Of a DNA stretch of 64,000 bases, positions 18,600 through 26,832 are shown in pieces. This stretch comes from JAEMQF01 sp963850525 (GTDB lineage Bacteria; Pseudomonadota; Gammaproteobacteria; Burkholderiales; Burkholderiaceae_C): contig CAWKLQ010000001.1 of assembly GCA_963850525.1 (NCBI GenBank), forward strand, positions 806,001 to 870,000, read 5' to 3'. The notes below the pieces were generated by a model, which made no database searches, was not told the DNA's origin, and saw nothing but the letters and a program-made list of their open reading frames with translations. The position numbers and the translations under genes are program-made. Positions within the stretch are counted from its first letter, which is position 1. Every line of letters starts with the position of its first letter.

Positions 18600-18944
18600 A
18601 TGGGCGCCTCCAATCTCTCGCGGCACCTCCTGTGCAGCACCGCCGACGTCGCCGAAGGCGCGATTGCCGAGGGCTACTTGCCCGATCTGCAGCGCGTCGC
18701 AATTTACCGCGTCGCGGGCAAGTTCTACGTCACCGACGACTTGTGCACCCATGGCGCCGCGTCGCTGGTCGACGAAGGCACGCTCGAAGGCTGCACAGTG
18801 CAATGTGCCTGGCACAGCGGCTGCTTCGACATCACGACCGGCGAAGCCACGGCCTTGCCGTGCAGCGAGCCACTGCGAACCTATCCAGTCGAGGTGGACG
18901 GCGGCGCGCTCTATGTGCACCTCACAAGGCCGGGCAGCGACTGA
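18600..18944 (+). CDS. Rieske-type ferredoxin of the dioxygenase system
   Basis: This 114-aa ferredoxin has a Rieske [2Fe-2S] site: C and H in CTHGAA and C and H in CAWHSGCFD about 18 residues later. It would carry electrons to the alpha subunit. The ATG at 18600 has a weak GTGAG before it. A GTG at 18591 overlapping the dehydrogenase stop (GTGA) would add three residues and is a real alternative. It is the last gene of the operon. Confidence 0.88.
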   Translation: MGASNLSRHLLCSTADVAEGAIAEGYLPDLQRVAIYRVAGKFYVTDDLCTHGAASLVDEGTLEGCTVQCAWHSGCFDITTGEATALPCSEPLRTYPVEVDGGALYVHLTRPGSD

Positions 18945-18976
18945 ATTCGCATTCAATTGCGTAGGAATGGCGGTCT

Positions 18977-19243
18977 GCTTTCGGCCCGTTGCTGACGTTC
19001 GATGTGGCCTCGAGGCTTACCCACCAACCCTCGTCATCCCGGCGAAAGCCGGGATCCACCAGTTGCACGCGATGAACGCATCGGCGAACGGGGGGCTTCC
19101 ACGGATGGATCCCGGCTTTCGCCGGGATGACCGACTTCTTGCATCGTGCCATTCGCCTTGCACGTGGTCATGCTGGGCTTTGTGCAATGGCGGGCTGGGT
19201 GCACGCAAAGCGGACATCCAACCGGCAGCAACGGCCCGAAAGC
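18977..19243. repeat. Inverted repeat (17 of 18 bases) bracketing a REP-like element
   Basis: GCTTTCGGCCCGTTGCTG at 18977-18994 returns inverted at 19226-19243 with one mismatch. The 382-base non-coding stretch 18945-19326 holds this pair, the palindromic element at 19033-19131 between its arms, and no gene that I can support. The unit may be a decayed non-autonomous mobile sequence. Confidence 0.5.
19033..19131. repeat. Dispersed palindromic (REP-like) element, copy 4
   Basis: Both arms are intact (GTCATCCCGGCGAAAGCCGG and its inverse), with a longer spacer than in the other copies. It lies downstream of the dioxygenase operon. Confidence 0.85.
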
Positions 19244-19326
19244 GAACCCTCGCAACCCGTCCTTCTTACGAATTGAACGCCAATCCGTCCCAAGCGGGCG
19301 CGTTCAGGCGCGCCTGACCTGCGAGC

Positions 19327-19947
19327 TCAGGGCGACGTCTGCACGCTCACGATGCGGCCGTTGCGCGTGTCGATCTCGCAGCGGTAGTTGAACGGCACGG
19401 CCTGCATGCCCGGCGCGCGTTGCACGGCGCCGAGGCCGGCGAGGTTGCTCGTGTGCGCGTCATCGGCCGGGCTGAGCCGGCGCGAGTCGGAACCGAAGGC
19501 AATGCGTGCGACACGCGGAAACTTCTGCTTCAACTCGGCGGCGCTCGCGGCTTCGCACGCCTCGGGCGACACAAAGGTCAAGTCGGGCTGCCACGCGACT
19601 TCGGCCTGGGTGCGGTCGCCCGTCTCGCGGAACATCACGCCCGAGGTCGATGCCGTCTTCGAGTTGTAGGCGCAGCTGTAGGTGAACGTGTGCGTTCCGC
19701 TCGTGCGGCCGCTGTAGCGGCCCTCGCCACGCACGCTCGTTTCATCGTCTTGCGCGGGTGCCAGGCTGCGTTTGGCCGCAGCAAAGTGCATTTCCTGGGC
19801 GGCGGCGCCGCGCATGCGCTTGACGGTTTCAGCCACTGCGTTTTCGCACTGCTCGGCGGCCTTGCCGGTTTCAGGTTGGGCAAAGGCCAGATTCAAGGCG
19901 AGCAACAAGGCCCCCGAGCAGCCGACGGACACCAAATGGAATTTCAT
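19327..19947 (-). CDS. Secreted protein of unknown function
   Basis: This 206-aa protein starts with a clear signal peptide (MKFHLVSVGCSGALLLALNLAFAQ, cleavage after the AFAQ region), so it is exported. The mature part has four or more cysteines that could form disulfides (EQCENAV, YSCAYN, EACEAA, YRCEID) and a Gly/Ser/Thr-rich stretch around residues 75-95. I do not recognise the family. The start at 19947 gives the cleanest signal peptide. An ATG three codons earlier is possible. It follows the hydrolase genes on the same strand after about 100 bases. Confidence 0.65.
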   Translation of the reverse strand: MKFHLVSVGCSGALLLALNLAFAQPETGKAAEQCENAVAETVKRMRGAAAQEMHFAAAKRSLAPAQDDETSVRGEGRYSGRTSGTHTFTYSCAYNSKTASTSGVMFRETGDRTQAEVAWQPDLTFVSPEACEAASAAELKQKFPRVARIAFGSDSRRLSPADDAHTSNLAGLGAVQRAPGMQAVPFNYRCEIDTRNGRIVSVQTSP

Positions 19948-20050
19948 GAGGCTCATTTCTGCGATGCGAATCAACAGCGTGATCGTCTCGCCTTTTGCCG
20001 CAGCGCACAAGCCGGGTCCCCTGCAACGAGGGGTATCGCGCAGGTAACGG

Positions 20051-20950
20051 TCAGCCGGCGGGTGCCGCGGCGCGCCTTGCGCTTGCCTCGATGTCGCTGA
20101 CAAAGCGCGGCCACAGCGCCTGCGGCAAGTCGTGGCCCATGCCGTCGATGATCTCGAGCGTCGCGCCAGCGATTTTTCCAGCGAGGTCTTTGCCGGCCGG
20201 GCACGGCACGAGGGCGTCATCCCTGCCGTGGATCACGTGGGTGGGCACACGAAGTTCGCGCAATGCGGCGCTGCGATCGCCGTCGGCAGCAATCGCCATC
20301 AGTTGGCGCAGGTTCGCCGCAGGCCGGTAAGCGCGCTGCACCCAGCCCTCGACACGCTGCGCGATGGCACTGTCGGCGTCGGGGTAGCCCGGGCTGCCGA
20401 TGAGCCGGTAGAGCCGCACGTAGTAAGCAACGATTGCCGCCATGTTGCCGGCGTCTTTCGGCTTGGCCAACATCGCCAGGCGAACTTTCATGGCCGGCCC
20501 CGGCAGATGGCGTGCGCCGCTGCTCGTCATCATCAACGTCAGGCTGCGCACCGTCTGCGGATGGCGCAGCGCCAGGTGCTGGGCGATCATGCCGCCCATC
20601 GAGACGCCGAACACGTGCGCGCTGGCCACACCCAGCGCGGCGAGAACGCCGGCCGCGTCGTCGGCCATGTCGGCCAGCGAATACGCGCTCTTCACCTGCA
20701 TGCCGAGCGAATGCTTGAAGACATCGAGAGCGACGTTGGGCACACCGAAATGATCGAAGCTCTGGCTCAGACCCACGTCGCGGTTGTCGAAGCGGATCAC
20801 CCGAAAGCCGCTGCGAACGAGCGCCCCGACCAGGCCTTCGGGCCAGGCCACGAGTTGCATTCCCAATCCCATGATGAGCAGCAGCGGCGGCGCGCTGGGC
20901 GAGCCGTGGTCCTGCACTTCGAGCGTGATGCGGTTGGCGCCGATCTGCAT
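20051..20950 (-). CDS. Alpha/beta hydrolase
   Basis: This 299-aa alpha/beta-fold hydrolase has nucleophile S117 in GVSMGGM, an acid in GRDDALV and a histidine in GMGHDLP. The IMGLGMQLVAWP segment supplies the oxyanion region. It belongs to the broad esterase/lactonase group near 3-oxoadipate enol-lactonase-like proteins, and the substrate is unknown. It is the third gene of a minus-strand run (wax ester synthase, hydrolase, this gene) with 12 bases to its upstream neighbour, so a lipid ester substrate is a reasonable guess. Confidence 0.85.
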   Translation of the reverse strand: MQIGANRITLEVQDHGSPSAPPLLLIMGLGMQLVAWPEGLVGALVRSGFRVIRFDNRDVGLSQSFDHFGVPNVALDVFKHSLGMQVKSAYSLADMADDAAGVLAALGVASAHVFGVSMGGMIAQHLALRHPQTVRSLTLMMTSSGARHLPGPAMKVRLAMLAKPKDAGNMAAIVAYYVRLYRLIGSPGYPDADSAIAQRVEGWVQRAYRPAANLRQLMAIAADGDRSAALRELRVPTHVIHGRDDALVPCPAGKDLAGKIAGATLEIIDGMGHDLPQALWPRFVSDIEASARRAAAPAG

Positions 20951-20962
20951 GCGCTGCCGCCC

Positions 20963-21766
20963 TCAGCCGGGTTGGCGCAAAGGCTCTGCGCGCGAATTGC
21001 GGAAGAACCAGCGGCGCACGCCCACGGCGTCAAACGGTCTCCAGGCACCATTCGGCTGGGCGAGCCGATCCGCAATCGCGTACAGCGCGATCGGGTTCAG
21101 CCCCATCCCGAAATGGCTCGCTTGCACTTCGATGTTTTCTACCAGTGGGGCGGGCTCGTTGACGCTGCACTGCCAGGCGACGATGCCGTCGCTGCGCGAG
21201 TAGATCGACGTGGTGGGCACCGGAGGCGGTTTGCGCACCTGCGCCAGCACTTCGGAATCGTGCACGTCCTGGCCGCTCAGCACTTCGAACAGGCGCCACG
21301 CGTTGGTCGCACGCGGATGGCCGGTGAACGGCGTGCCCAGCGTGATCACACAGCGGACTTGCGCGTGCAGCTCCTTGGCGACCTCGCGCGCGTAAATGCC
21401 TCCCAGGCTCCAGCCGATCAGGCTGACGGGCTTCCCGTCACGCTCGAACAAGGCGCGCACATGCGCGCTGCAACGCGCCAGCACGCCCACGCGCGGGCCG
21501 AAGTTGAAGCCTTGGCCCCAGGGGTGCGTGACGTAGCCCAGGCGGTCGAGGAACTTGCGCAGCGCCAGCGTCGAGAAATCATTCGCCGCCAGACCGGGGA
21601 ACACGACGACCGGATGCCCGTCGCCGCGCGGCAACTTGCGCAGCCACGGCGTGGCCGCCAGCGTCGCCGCAAATTCGAGCGGCGCGCGACCTTCGAGCAT
21701 CATCAACAGCGCGTTCGGTGCGCGCAGATCGGCGTGGTTTGGGGCAGAGTGGCGAGTTCGCTGCAT
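20963..21766 (-). CDS. Alpha/beta hydrolase, lipase-like
   Basis: This 267-aa protein has VVFPGLAANDFST near the N-terminus (oxyanion loop) and the nucleophile elbow GWSLGG with S120. ASHFGM near the C-terminus holds the probable catalytic histidine, and RSDGIV the acid. It looks like a cytoplasmic triacylglycerol lipase or esterase without signal peptide. It lies 47 bases behind the wax ester synthase/DGAT gene, so mobilisation of stored neutral lipid is plausible. Confidence 0.8.
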   Translation of the reverse strand: MQRTRHSAPNHADLRAPNALLMMLEGRAPLEFAATLAATPWLRKLPRGDGHPVVVFPGLAANDFSTLALRKFLDRLGYVTHPWGQGFNFGPRVGVLARCSAHVRALFERDGKPVSLIGWSLGGIYAREVAKELHAQVRCVITLGTPFTGHPRATNAWRLFEVLSGQDVHDSEVLAQVRKPPPVPTTSIYSRSDGIVAWQCSVNEPAPLVENIEVQASHFGMGLNPIALYAIADRLAQPNGAWRPFDAVGVRRWFFRNSRAEPLRQPG

Positions 21767-21813
21767 GCGGCTTGTCAGCGACTCGGCACCGACGGATCAA
21801 CGTGGCTTCGATG

Positions 21814-23421
21814 TTAGCCGCTGCCTCGCCGGGGCATTGGGGCCCGCGCCCTAGAAACTCCGGATGCTCGCGCAGAACGTGCTTTTGTGCTTGGCATCTT
21901 GGCCGTGCTTGGCGGGCTCGCCGCCGGCTGCGCGGCCGCAGGCTGCTGCGGCGCAGGCAGCGCGGCGAACTCGGCAAACGCGCTGCGCAAGTGCGCTGCA
22001 AGTTCGGCCACATCGGGCATCGCCTGCGCGCACGCCATCAAGCCGAAATCGAGCGAGCCGTGGTACGACTGCACCGTGATGTTCAGCGCCAGGCCGTGCG
22101 TCACGATCGAAGTCGGGTGAAAACTCAGGAGTCGCGCGCCGGCGAGGTACAGGGGCTCGGTCGGTCCGGGCACGTTGGAAATCGTCAGGTTGGCGAGTGC
22201 CGGGAGCTTTTCCGCCCAGCGCGAGCGCGACGCGAGCGCCGTCACGCCTTGCAGCAACCAGGGAACGCCGACCGACGGAAAGTCGGTCGGCAGCAGGTTC
22301 TTCACGCTGCCGAGTGTTCCCTTCATTGCCGCGCTGGCAGCCAGCACATGCGCCAGGCGCTTGGCCGGGTCGGCAAGGTGCGTTCCCAGGCTCATCAGCG
22401 TGATCGACGCCTGGTTGTTCGACGCCGTGTCGCCCTTGGCGCGCAATGAAACCGGCACCGCCGCGACGAGCGACTTGCGCGGCAGCGGGCCGTGTTCCAG
22501 AAAATAGCGGCGCAAGGCGCCGCTGCAAATCATGAGCAAGGCGTCGTTCAGGCTCGCCTGGTGGCGCCGCCGGACTGTATTGAGTTCGTCCAGCGGCAGG
22601 CTCACGGCGGCAAAGGCGCGATGTTCCGACACCGTGGCATTCAGGCGCGTGCGCGGCGCCAGGCTCAGGTTGCTGACGCGCGTGCCGCGACTTGACGCCG
22701 CGCTCGCCGCCGCCCCGGTGAACTGCGCGACAAGCGCCTTCAAGCCTTGAGTCGCGGCAGGGCCCGCGCCCCCGGCGGCCACCTGCCCAAGCTGGCCCAC
22801 GGCGCCGGGCAGCGCCTTGATCATCTTGCCCACTTGTTCGAGCTGGTTCGCCAGGGCGCCGCGCAGCATTTCGGCGACGCCGAACTGGCCCTTCGATTCA
22901 CGCTTTGGCGCAGCGGGAACATCGCGCGGCGTGGCGGTCAGGTCGAGAATCGCTTGCGCCAGTGCGACGGCAGCCTGACCGTCCACCGCCGCATGGTGCA
23001 GTTGTGTGTACAGCGCATAGCGCTTGCTGCCATCCGCGGCGTCGCGCAGGCCTTCGAAAAGGTGAAACTTCCAGAGCGGCCGGTCGCGGTCGAGCAGCAC
23101 CGCGTGCAGACGCCCCACCTGGCGCTGCAACTCGGCCAGGCCGCTGCCGCGGCGCAGCCGAATGCCGACGACGTGCTGCTCGATGTCGGGCTGCGCGTCG
23201 AGCCACGCCGGGCTCGCCAGATTCAGCGGCATCATGACGAGCTTGCGGCGCAAGGCTTTGGCGAGCGGCAAGCGCGACGCCATGTGGCGGCGCAGGTCGG
23301 TCAAAAAATCGCCGCGGTAGCCGGCAGGCAACTCGAGCCAGTGCAAGGCGCCCACGTGCATGGGCATTTGCGCCGACTCCAGGTAGAGAAAACTCGCGTC
23401 AAGCCCCGACAGCATCTGCAT
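21814..23421 (-). CDS. Wax ester synthase / diacylglycerol acyltransferase (WS/DGAT)
   Basis: This 535-aa acyltransferase esterifies fatty alcohols or diacylglycerol with acyl-CoA to make storage lipid. The active-site HHxxxDG is present as HHAAVDG at residues 142-148, the N-terminal LSGLDASFLYLES is typical, and the second signature ANLTISNVPGP is intact. Residues from about 480 onward form an Ala/Pro- then Arg/Ser-rich tail not needed by the family. The gene follows typA on the same strand by 86 bases and leads two hydrolase genes. Confidence 0.9.
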   Translation of the reverse strand: MQMLSGLDASFLYLESAQMPMHVGALHWLELPAGYRGDFLTDLRRHMASRLPLAKALRRKLVMMPLNLASPAWLDAQPDIEQHVVGIRLRRGSGLAELQRQVGRLHAVLLDRDRPLWKFHLFEGLRDAADGSKRYALYTQLHHAAVDGQAAVALAQAILDLTATPRDVPAAPKRESKGQFGVAEMLRGALANQLEQVGKMIKALPGAVGQLGQVAAGGAGPAATQGLKALVAQFTGAAASAASSRGTRVSNLSLAPRTRLNATVSEHRAFAAVSLPLDELNTVRRRHQASLNDALLMICSGALRRYFLEHGPLPRKSLVAAVPVSLRAKGDTASNNQASITLMSLGTHLADPAKRLAHVLAASAAMKGTLGSVKNLLPTDFPSVGVPWLLQGVTALASRSRWAEKLPALANLTISNVPGPTEPLYLAGARLLSFHPTSIVTHGLALNITVQSYHGSLDFGLMACAQAMPDVAELAAHLRSAFAEFAALPAPQQPAAAQPAASPPSTAKMPSTKARSARASGVSRARAPMPRRGSG

Positions 23422-23507
23422 CGTCGACTCCTCGATCGAGATGCCTTGATGCTAGTCGGCGCGCCGCGCCCGATGCTCAGGGGAAGCCCTGTGCCGCGCG
23501 CCTTTGC

Positions 23508-25328
23508 TTACGCAGCGATTTCCCGGCTCGCGCGCTTGCGGTCGTGTTCCTTCAAGTGGCGTTTGCGGATGCGGATCGACTTCGGCGTGATCTCGACCAG
23601 TTCATCGTCAGCGATGAACTGCACCGCGTATTCGAGCGTCAGGATGATTGCCGGCGTGATCTTGATCGCTTCTTCCTTGCCGCTCACGCGAAAGTTGGTG
23701 AGCTGCTTGCCGCGCACGGCGTTCACGACGAGGTCGTTGTCGCGCGAGTGGATGCCGATCACCATGCCTTCATAGAGCGGGTCGCCGGCGCGAACGAACA
23801 TGCGGCCGCGGTCGTCCAGCTTGCCCAGCGAATACGTGACCGCTTCGCCGTCGTCCTGGCTGATGAGCACGCCGTTCTTCCGGCCTTCGATCTCGCCGCG
23901 AAATGCCTCGTAGCCGTCGAAGATGTTGCTGATGAGGCCTGTCCCGCGCGTCATGTTCAGAAACTCGTTCTGAAAGCCGATCAGGCCGCGCGCCGGAATC
24001 CGGTAGTCCAGGCGCACCCGGCCGTTGCCGTCGGGCTCCATGTTGGCGAGTTCGCCGCGCCGTTCGCCGAGCGCCTGCATCACAGCGCCCTGGTGCTGGT
24101 CTTCGACGTCTGCCGTGAGCATCTCGATAGGCTCGTGGCGCTCGCCGTCAACCATGCGGAACACGACGCGCGGCCGCGACACGGCGAGCTCGTAACCTTC
24201 GCGGCGCATCGTCTCGAGCAGGATCGTCAAGTGCAATTCGCCGCGGCCCATGACCTCGAAGATGCCGTCTTCATCGGTGTCGTTGACGCGCAGCGCGACG
24301 TTCGATTGCAATTCGCGGTCCAGGCGATCGCGGATCTGCCGGCCCGTCACGTACTTGCCTTCGCGCCCGGCGAGCGGCGAGTTGTTGACGCAAAAATTCA
24401 TCGTCAGCGTCGGCTCGTCGATGAGCAGCATCGGCAGCGGCACCGGGCGCTCGAACTCGGTGAGCGTGACGCCGATGCCGATGTCCTCGATGCCGTTGAT
24501 GAGCACGATGTCACCCGGCAGCGCTTCGGTCGCCTGCTGGCGCTCCAAACCCTCGAACTTCAACACCTGGTTCACTCGCGCCTTGCGCGGTGCGCTGTCG
24601 GGGCCGGCGTAGACGGCCACCTCTTGCATCGGTTTGAGCGTTCCCTGGTTGATGCGGCCGATGCCGATGCGACCCACATAGCTCGAATAGTCGAGCGAGC
24701 AGATCTGCAGTTGCAGCGGGTCGTCGGGGCTGCCTTCGTGCGCAGGCACGTGTTTCAGGATCGCGTCGAACAGCGGCGCCAGATCCGTGCCGACGACGCC
24801 AGGTTTCAGCGTCGCCCAGCCGTTCAGGCCGGAGGCGAAGATCACCGGAAAGTCGAGCTGCGCTTCGGTGGCGTGCAGCTTGTCGAACAGATCGAAGGTC
24901 GCGTTGATCACGTAGTCGGGCCGGGCGCCGGGGCGGTCGACTTTGTTCACGACGACGATGGGCTTCAAGCCGAGCGCCAGCGCCTTGCGCGTGACGAAGC
25001 GCGTCTGCGGCATCGGGCCTTCGACGGCGTCCACCAGCAGCAGCACGCTGTCGACCATCGACAGCACGCGCTCGACCTCGCCGCCAAAGTCGGCGTGGCC
25101 GGGCGTGTCGACGATGTTGATGTGCGTGCCCTGCCACTCCACTGCACAGTTTTTCGCCAGGATCGTGATGCCGCGCTCGCGCTCCAGGTCGTTGCTGTCC
25201 ATCACGCGTTCGGTGACTTTTTCGTTGGCGCGAAACGTCCCGCTCTGGCGCAGCAGCTGGTCCACGAGCGTGGTTTTGCCATGGTCGACGTGGGCGATGA
25301 TGGCGATGTTGCGGATTTGGCGGGTCAT
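23508..25328 (-). CDS. typA: Ribosome-associated GTPase TypA/BipA
   Basis: This 606-aa translational GTPase has G1 AHVDHGKT at residues 12-19, the switch segment RERGITI, G3 DTPGHADF and G4 NKVDRP. EF-G-like domains and the BipA-specific C-terminal part follow. It binds the ribosome and helps assembly or translation under stress and cold. The length is normal. It is separated by 10 bases from truB in the conserved translation operon. Confidence 0.97.
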   Translation of the reverse strand: MTRQIRNIAIIAHVDHGKTTLVDQLLRQSGTFRANEKVTERVMDSNDLERERGITILAKNCAVEWQGTHINIVDTPGHADFGGEVERVLSMVDSVLLLVDAVEGPMPQTRFVTRKALALGLKPIVVVNKVDRPGARPDYVINATFDLFDKLHATEAQLDFPVIFASGLNGWATLKPGVVGTDLAPLFDAILKHVPAHEGSPDDPLQLQICSLDYSSYVGRIGIGRINQGTLKPMQEVAVYAGPDSAPRKARVNQVLKFEGLERQQATEALPGDIVLINGIEDIGIGVTLTEFERPVPLPMLLIDEPTLTMNFCVNNSPLAGREGKYVTGRQIRDRLDRELQSNVALRVNDTDEDGIFEVMGRGELHLTILLETMRREGYELAVSRPRVVFRMVDGERHEPIEMLTADVEDQHQGAVMQALGERRGELANMEPDGNGRVRLDYRIPARGLIGFQNEFLNMTRGTGLISNIFDGYEAFRGEIEGRKNGVLISQDDGEAVTYSLGKLDDRGRMFVRAGDPLYEGMVIGIHSRDNDLVVNAVRGKQLTNFRVSGKEEAIKITPAIILTLEYAVQFIADDELVEITPKSIRIRKRHLKEHDRKRASREIAA

Positions 25329-25338
25329 GAGTTCAGCT

Positions 25339-26283
25339 TCAAAGTGTCGGGTTGAGCAGGCCTTGCACCTCGGTGGGGCTGAGCAGCCGATGGCTGATCA
25401 ACTCGCCTGAGGTGACGTGGGCGCTGCCCAGGAAGGCGCGGGGTTCGGGTCCGTAGACGCGCAACAGCGGCGCATCTGGCTGGTGGTCGATTCGAATTCT
25501 TACGCCGCCGAGAAAACGTACGCTGGCGGCTGCGTCCAGACGCAGCAGCGGAGCATCGCCGAGCAAAGTGTCAGCAGGATGAAGCTTCGCGTCACGGCCG
25601 GCTTCGTCAAGCAGTGCAAGGTCATCCAGCGTCACCGCGGCCTCCAGGTTCAACAGGCCGCTCGCAGTGCGGCGCAAGGCGTGCAAGTGCGCGCCGCAGC
25701 CCAGCAGCTTGCCGATGTCTTCGGCGAGCACGCGGATGTACGTGCCCTTGCTGCAGCGCACGTCGATGCGCCATTCGTCTGCCGCGCCGTTGACGATGTC
25801 AATCGAAAAGACGCTGATGCGCCGCGGCGCGCGCGGAACCGCGACGCCGGCGCGGGCGTATTCGTAGAGCGCCTTGCCTTCGTGCTTCAGCGCCGAATGC
25901 ATGGGCGGAAGCTGTTCGATCGGTCCGGTGAGCTGCGCGCACGCGGCTTGCAGTTGTTCGCGGCTCACGTTCACCGCCTTCACTTCGAGAATCTCGCCTT
26001 CGCCGTCGCCGGTGCTCGTCGTCACGCCGAGTTTGAGTGTGGCGAGATAACGCTTGTCGGCGTCCAGGCTCAACTGCGAAAACTTCGTCGCCGCGCCGAA
26101 GCACAGCGGCAGCAGGCCGCTCGCGAGCGGGTCCAGCGTTCCGGTGTGGCCGGCTTTCTCGGCGCGGTACAGGCGCTTTGCCGCCTGCAAAGCCTGGTTG
26201 CTCGACAGCCCGACGGGTTTGTCGAGCAGCAGCACGCCGTGCACGGGGCGGCGCTGGACGCGCACTCGCGCGGCGGAACCCAT
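25339..26283 (-). CDS. truB: tRNA pseudouridine(55) synthase TruB
   Basis: TruB isomerises U55 in the T-loop of tRNAs. The protein has HGVLLLDKPVGLSSN, the catalytic aspartate in GHTGTLDPLASG and a C-terminal extension with a PUA-like end, total 314 aa from the ATG at 26283. That start touches a palindromic element whose end gives only a poor ribosome site (GGGA). The frame stays open through the element to an ATG at 26388, which has AAGGA nine bases upstream, directly after rbfA. Starting there would add 35 residues, 23 of them encoded by the repeat. Both starts are possible. The family N-terminus favours 26283 and the ribosome site favours 26388. Confidence 0.93.
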   Translation of the reverse strand: MGSAARVRVQRRPVHGVLLLDKPVGLSSNQALQAAKRLYRAEKAGHTGTLDPLASGLLPLCFGAATKFSQLSLDADKRYLATLKLGVTTSTGDGEGEILEVKAVNVSREQLQAACAQLTGPIEQLPPMHSALKHEGKALYEYARAGVAVPRAPRRISVFSIDIVNGAADEWRIDVRCSKGTYIRVLAEDIGKLLGCGAHLHALRRTASGLLNLEAAVTLDDLALLDEAGRDAKLHPADTLLGDAPLLRLDAAASVRFLGGVRIRIDHQPDAPLLRVYGPEPRAFLGSAHVTSGELISHRLLSPTEVQGLLNPTL

Positions 26284-26352
26284 GTCATCCCGGCGCACGC
26301 CGGGATCCACCCCGTGCCGCGCACCCTGGATCCCGGCTTGCGCCGGGATGAC
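26284..26352. repeat. Dispersed palindromic (REP-like) element, copy 5, between rbfA and truB
   Basis: A 69-base copy with both arms (GTCATCCCGGCGCACGCCGG and its inverse) lies immediately upstream of the truB ATG. Its length is a multiple of three and it contains no stop in the truB frame, so it can be translated as an N-terminal extension of TruB. Confidence 0.85.
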
Positions 26353-26393
26353 GGGGCCGTTGAACCGAGGCTGAGTCACGTCGCCCATCCGGT

Positions 26394-26756
26394 TCAATCC
26401 TTGGCGCGCGTCGAATTCGCCTGGGCGATCAACAGGCTCAACTCGGCGGCGCGCTCGGTGGTGCGGTCGAAGACGAAATGCAGCGTCGGCACGGTGTGGA
26501 TTTGCAGCTTCTTGAACAAGCCGTTGCGGATGAAGCCCGCCGCTTCGTTCAAGCCCACTTCGCATTCGGCCGGGTCGCCCACGAGCAGCGAAAAGAAAAT
26601 CTTCGCGTGCGCGTAGTCGGGTGTCACCTCGACGGCGTGAATCGTCACCATGCCCACGCGCGGGTCCTTCAGCTCGCGGATGAGCCCGGCGACGTCGCGC
26701 TGGATCTGATCGGCGATGCGGAAGCTTCGGTTCGGAATGGTTCGCTTGTGTTTCAT
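26394..26756 (-). CDS. rbfA: 30S ribosome-binding factor RbfA
   Basis: RbfA is a 120-aa KH-fold assembly factor needed for 16S rRNA 5'-end maturation and cold adaptation. The N-terminus KHKRTIPNRSFRIADQIQRDVAGLI and RVGMVTIHAVEVTPDYAHAKIFFS match the family. The ATG at 26756 was chosen as the usual family start. A TTG eight codons earlier would lie in the hairpin downstream of infB. It is part of the infB-rbfA-truB run. Confidence 0.94.
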   Translation of the reverse strand: MKHKRTIPNRSFRIADQIQRDVAGLIRELKDPRVGMVTIHAVEVTPDYAHAKIFFSLLVGDPAECEVGLNEAAGFIRNGLFKKLQIHTVPTLHFVFDRTTERAAELSLLIAQANSTRAKD

Positions 26757-26778
26757 GATTTGGGCCAGACCCAATGAC

Positions 26779-26811
26779 AAACCCCGCCTTCCTTTGGGAG
26801 AGGCGGGGTTT
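26779..26811 (-). terminator. Strong hairpin between infB and rbfA
   Basis: An 11-pair perfect stem (AAACCCCGCCT with AGGCGGGGTTT, loop of 11) lies 22 bases after the infB stop. The minus-strand copy ends in GGGGTTTGTC, a short T run. It may terminate part of the transcription or stabilise the infB 3' end, since rbfA begins only 22 bases later. Confidence 0.55.
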
Positions 26812-26832
26812 GCAGTGGAGAAGCAAGACCGC

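Noticed and set aside
21814..21980. Frameshift near the end of the wax ester synthase gene
   Set aside because: The Arg/Ser-rich tail looks odd and another frame stays open there, but the family C-terminus is variable and both catalytic signatures lie upstream, so a frameshift is not shown.
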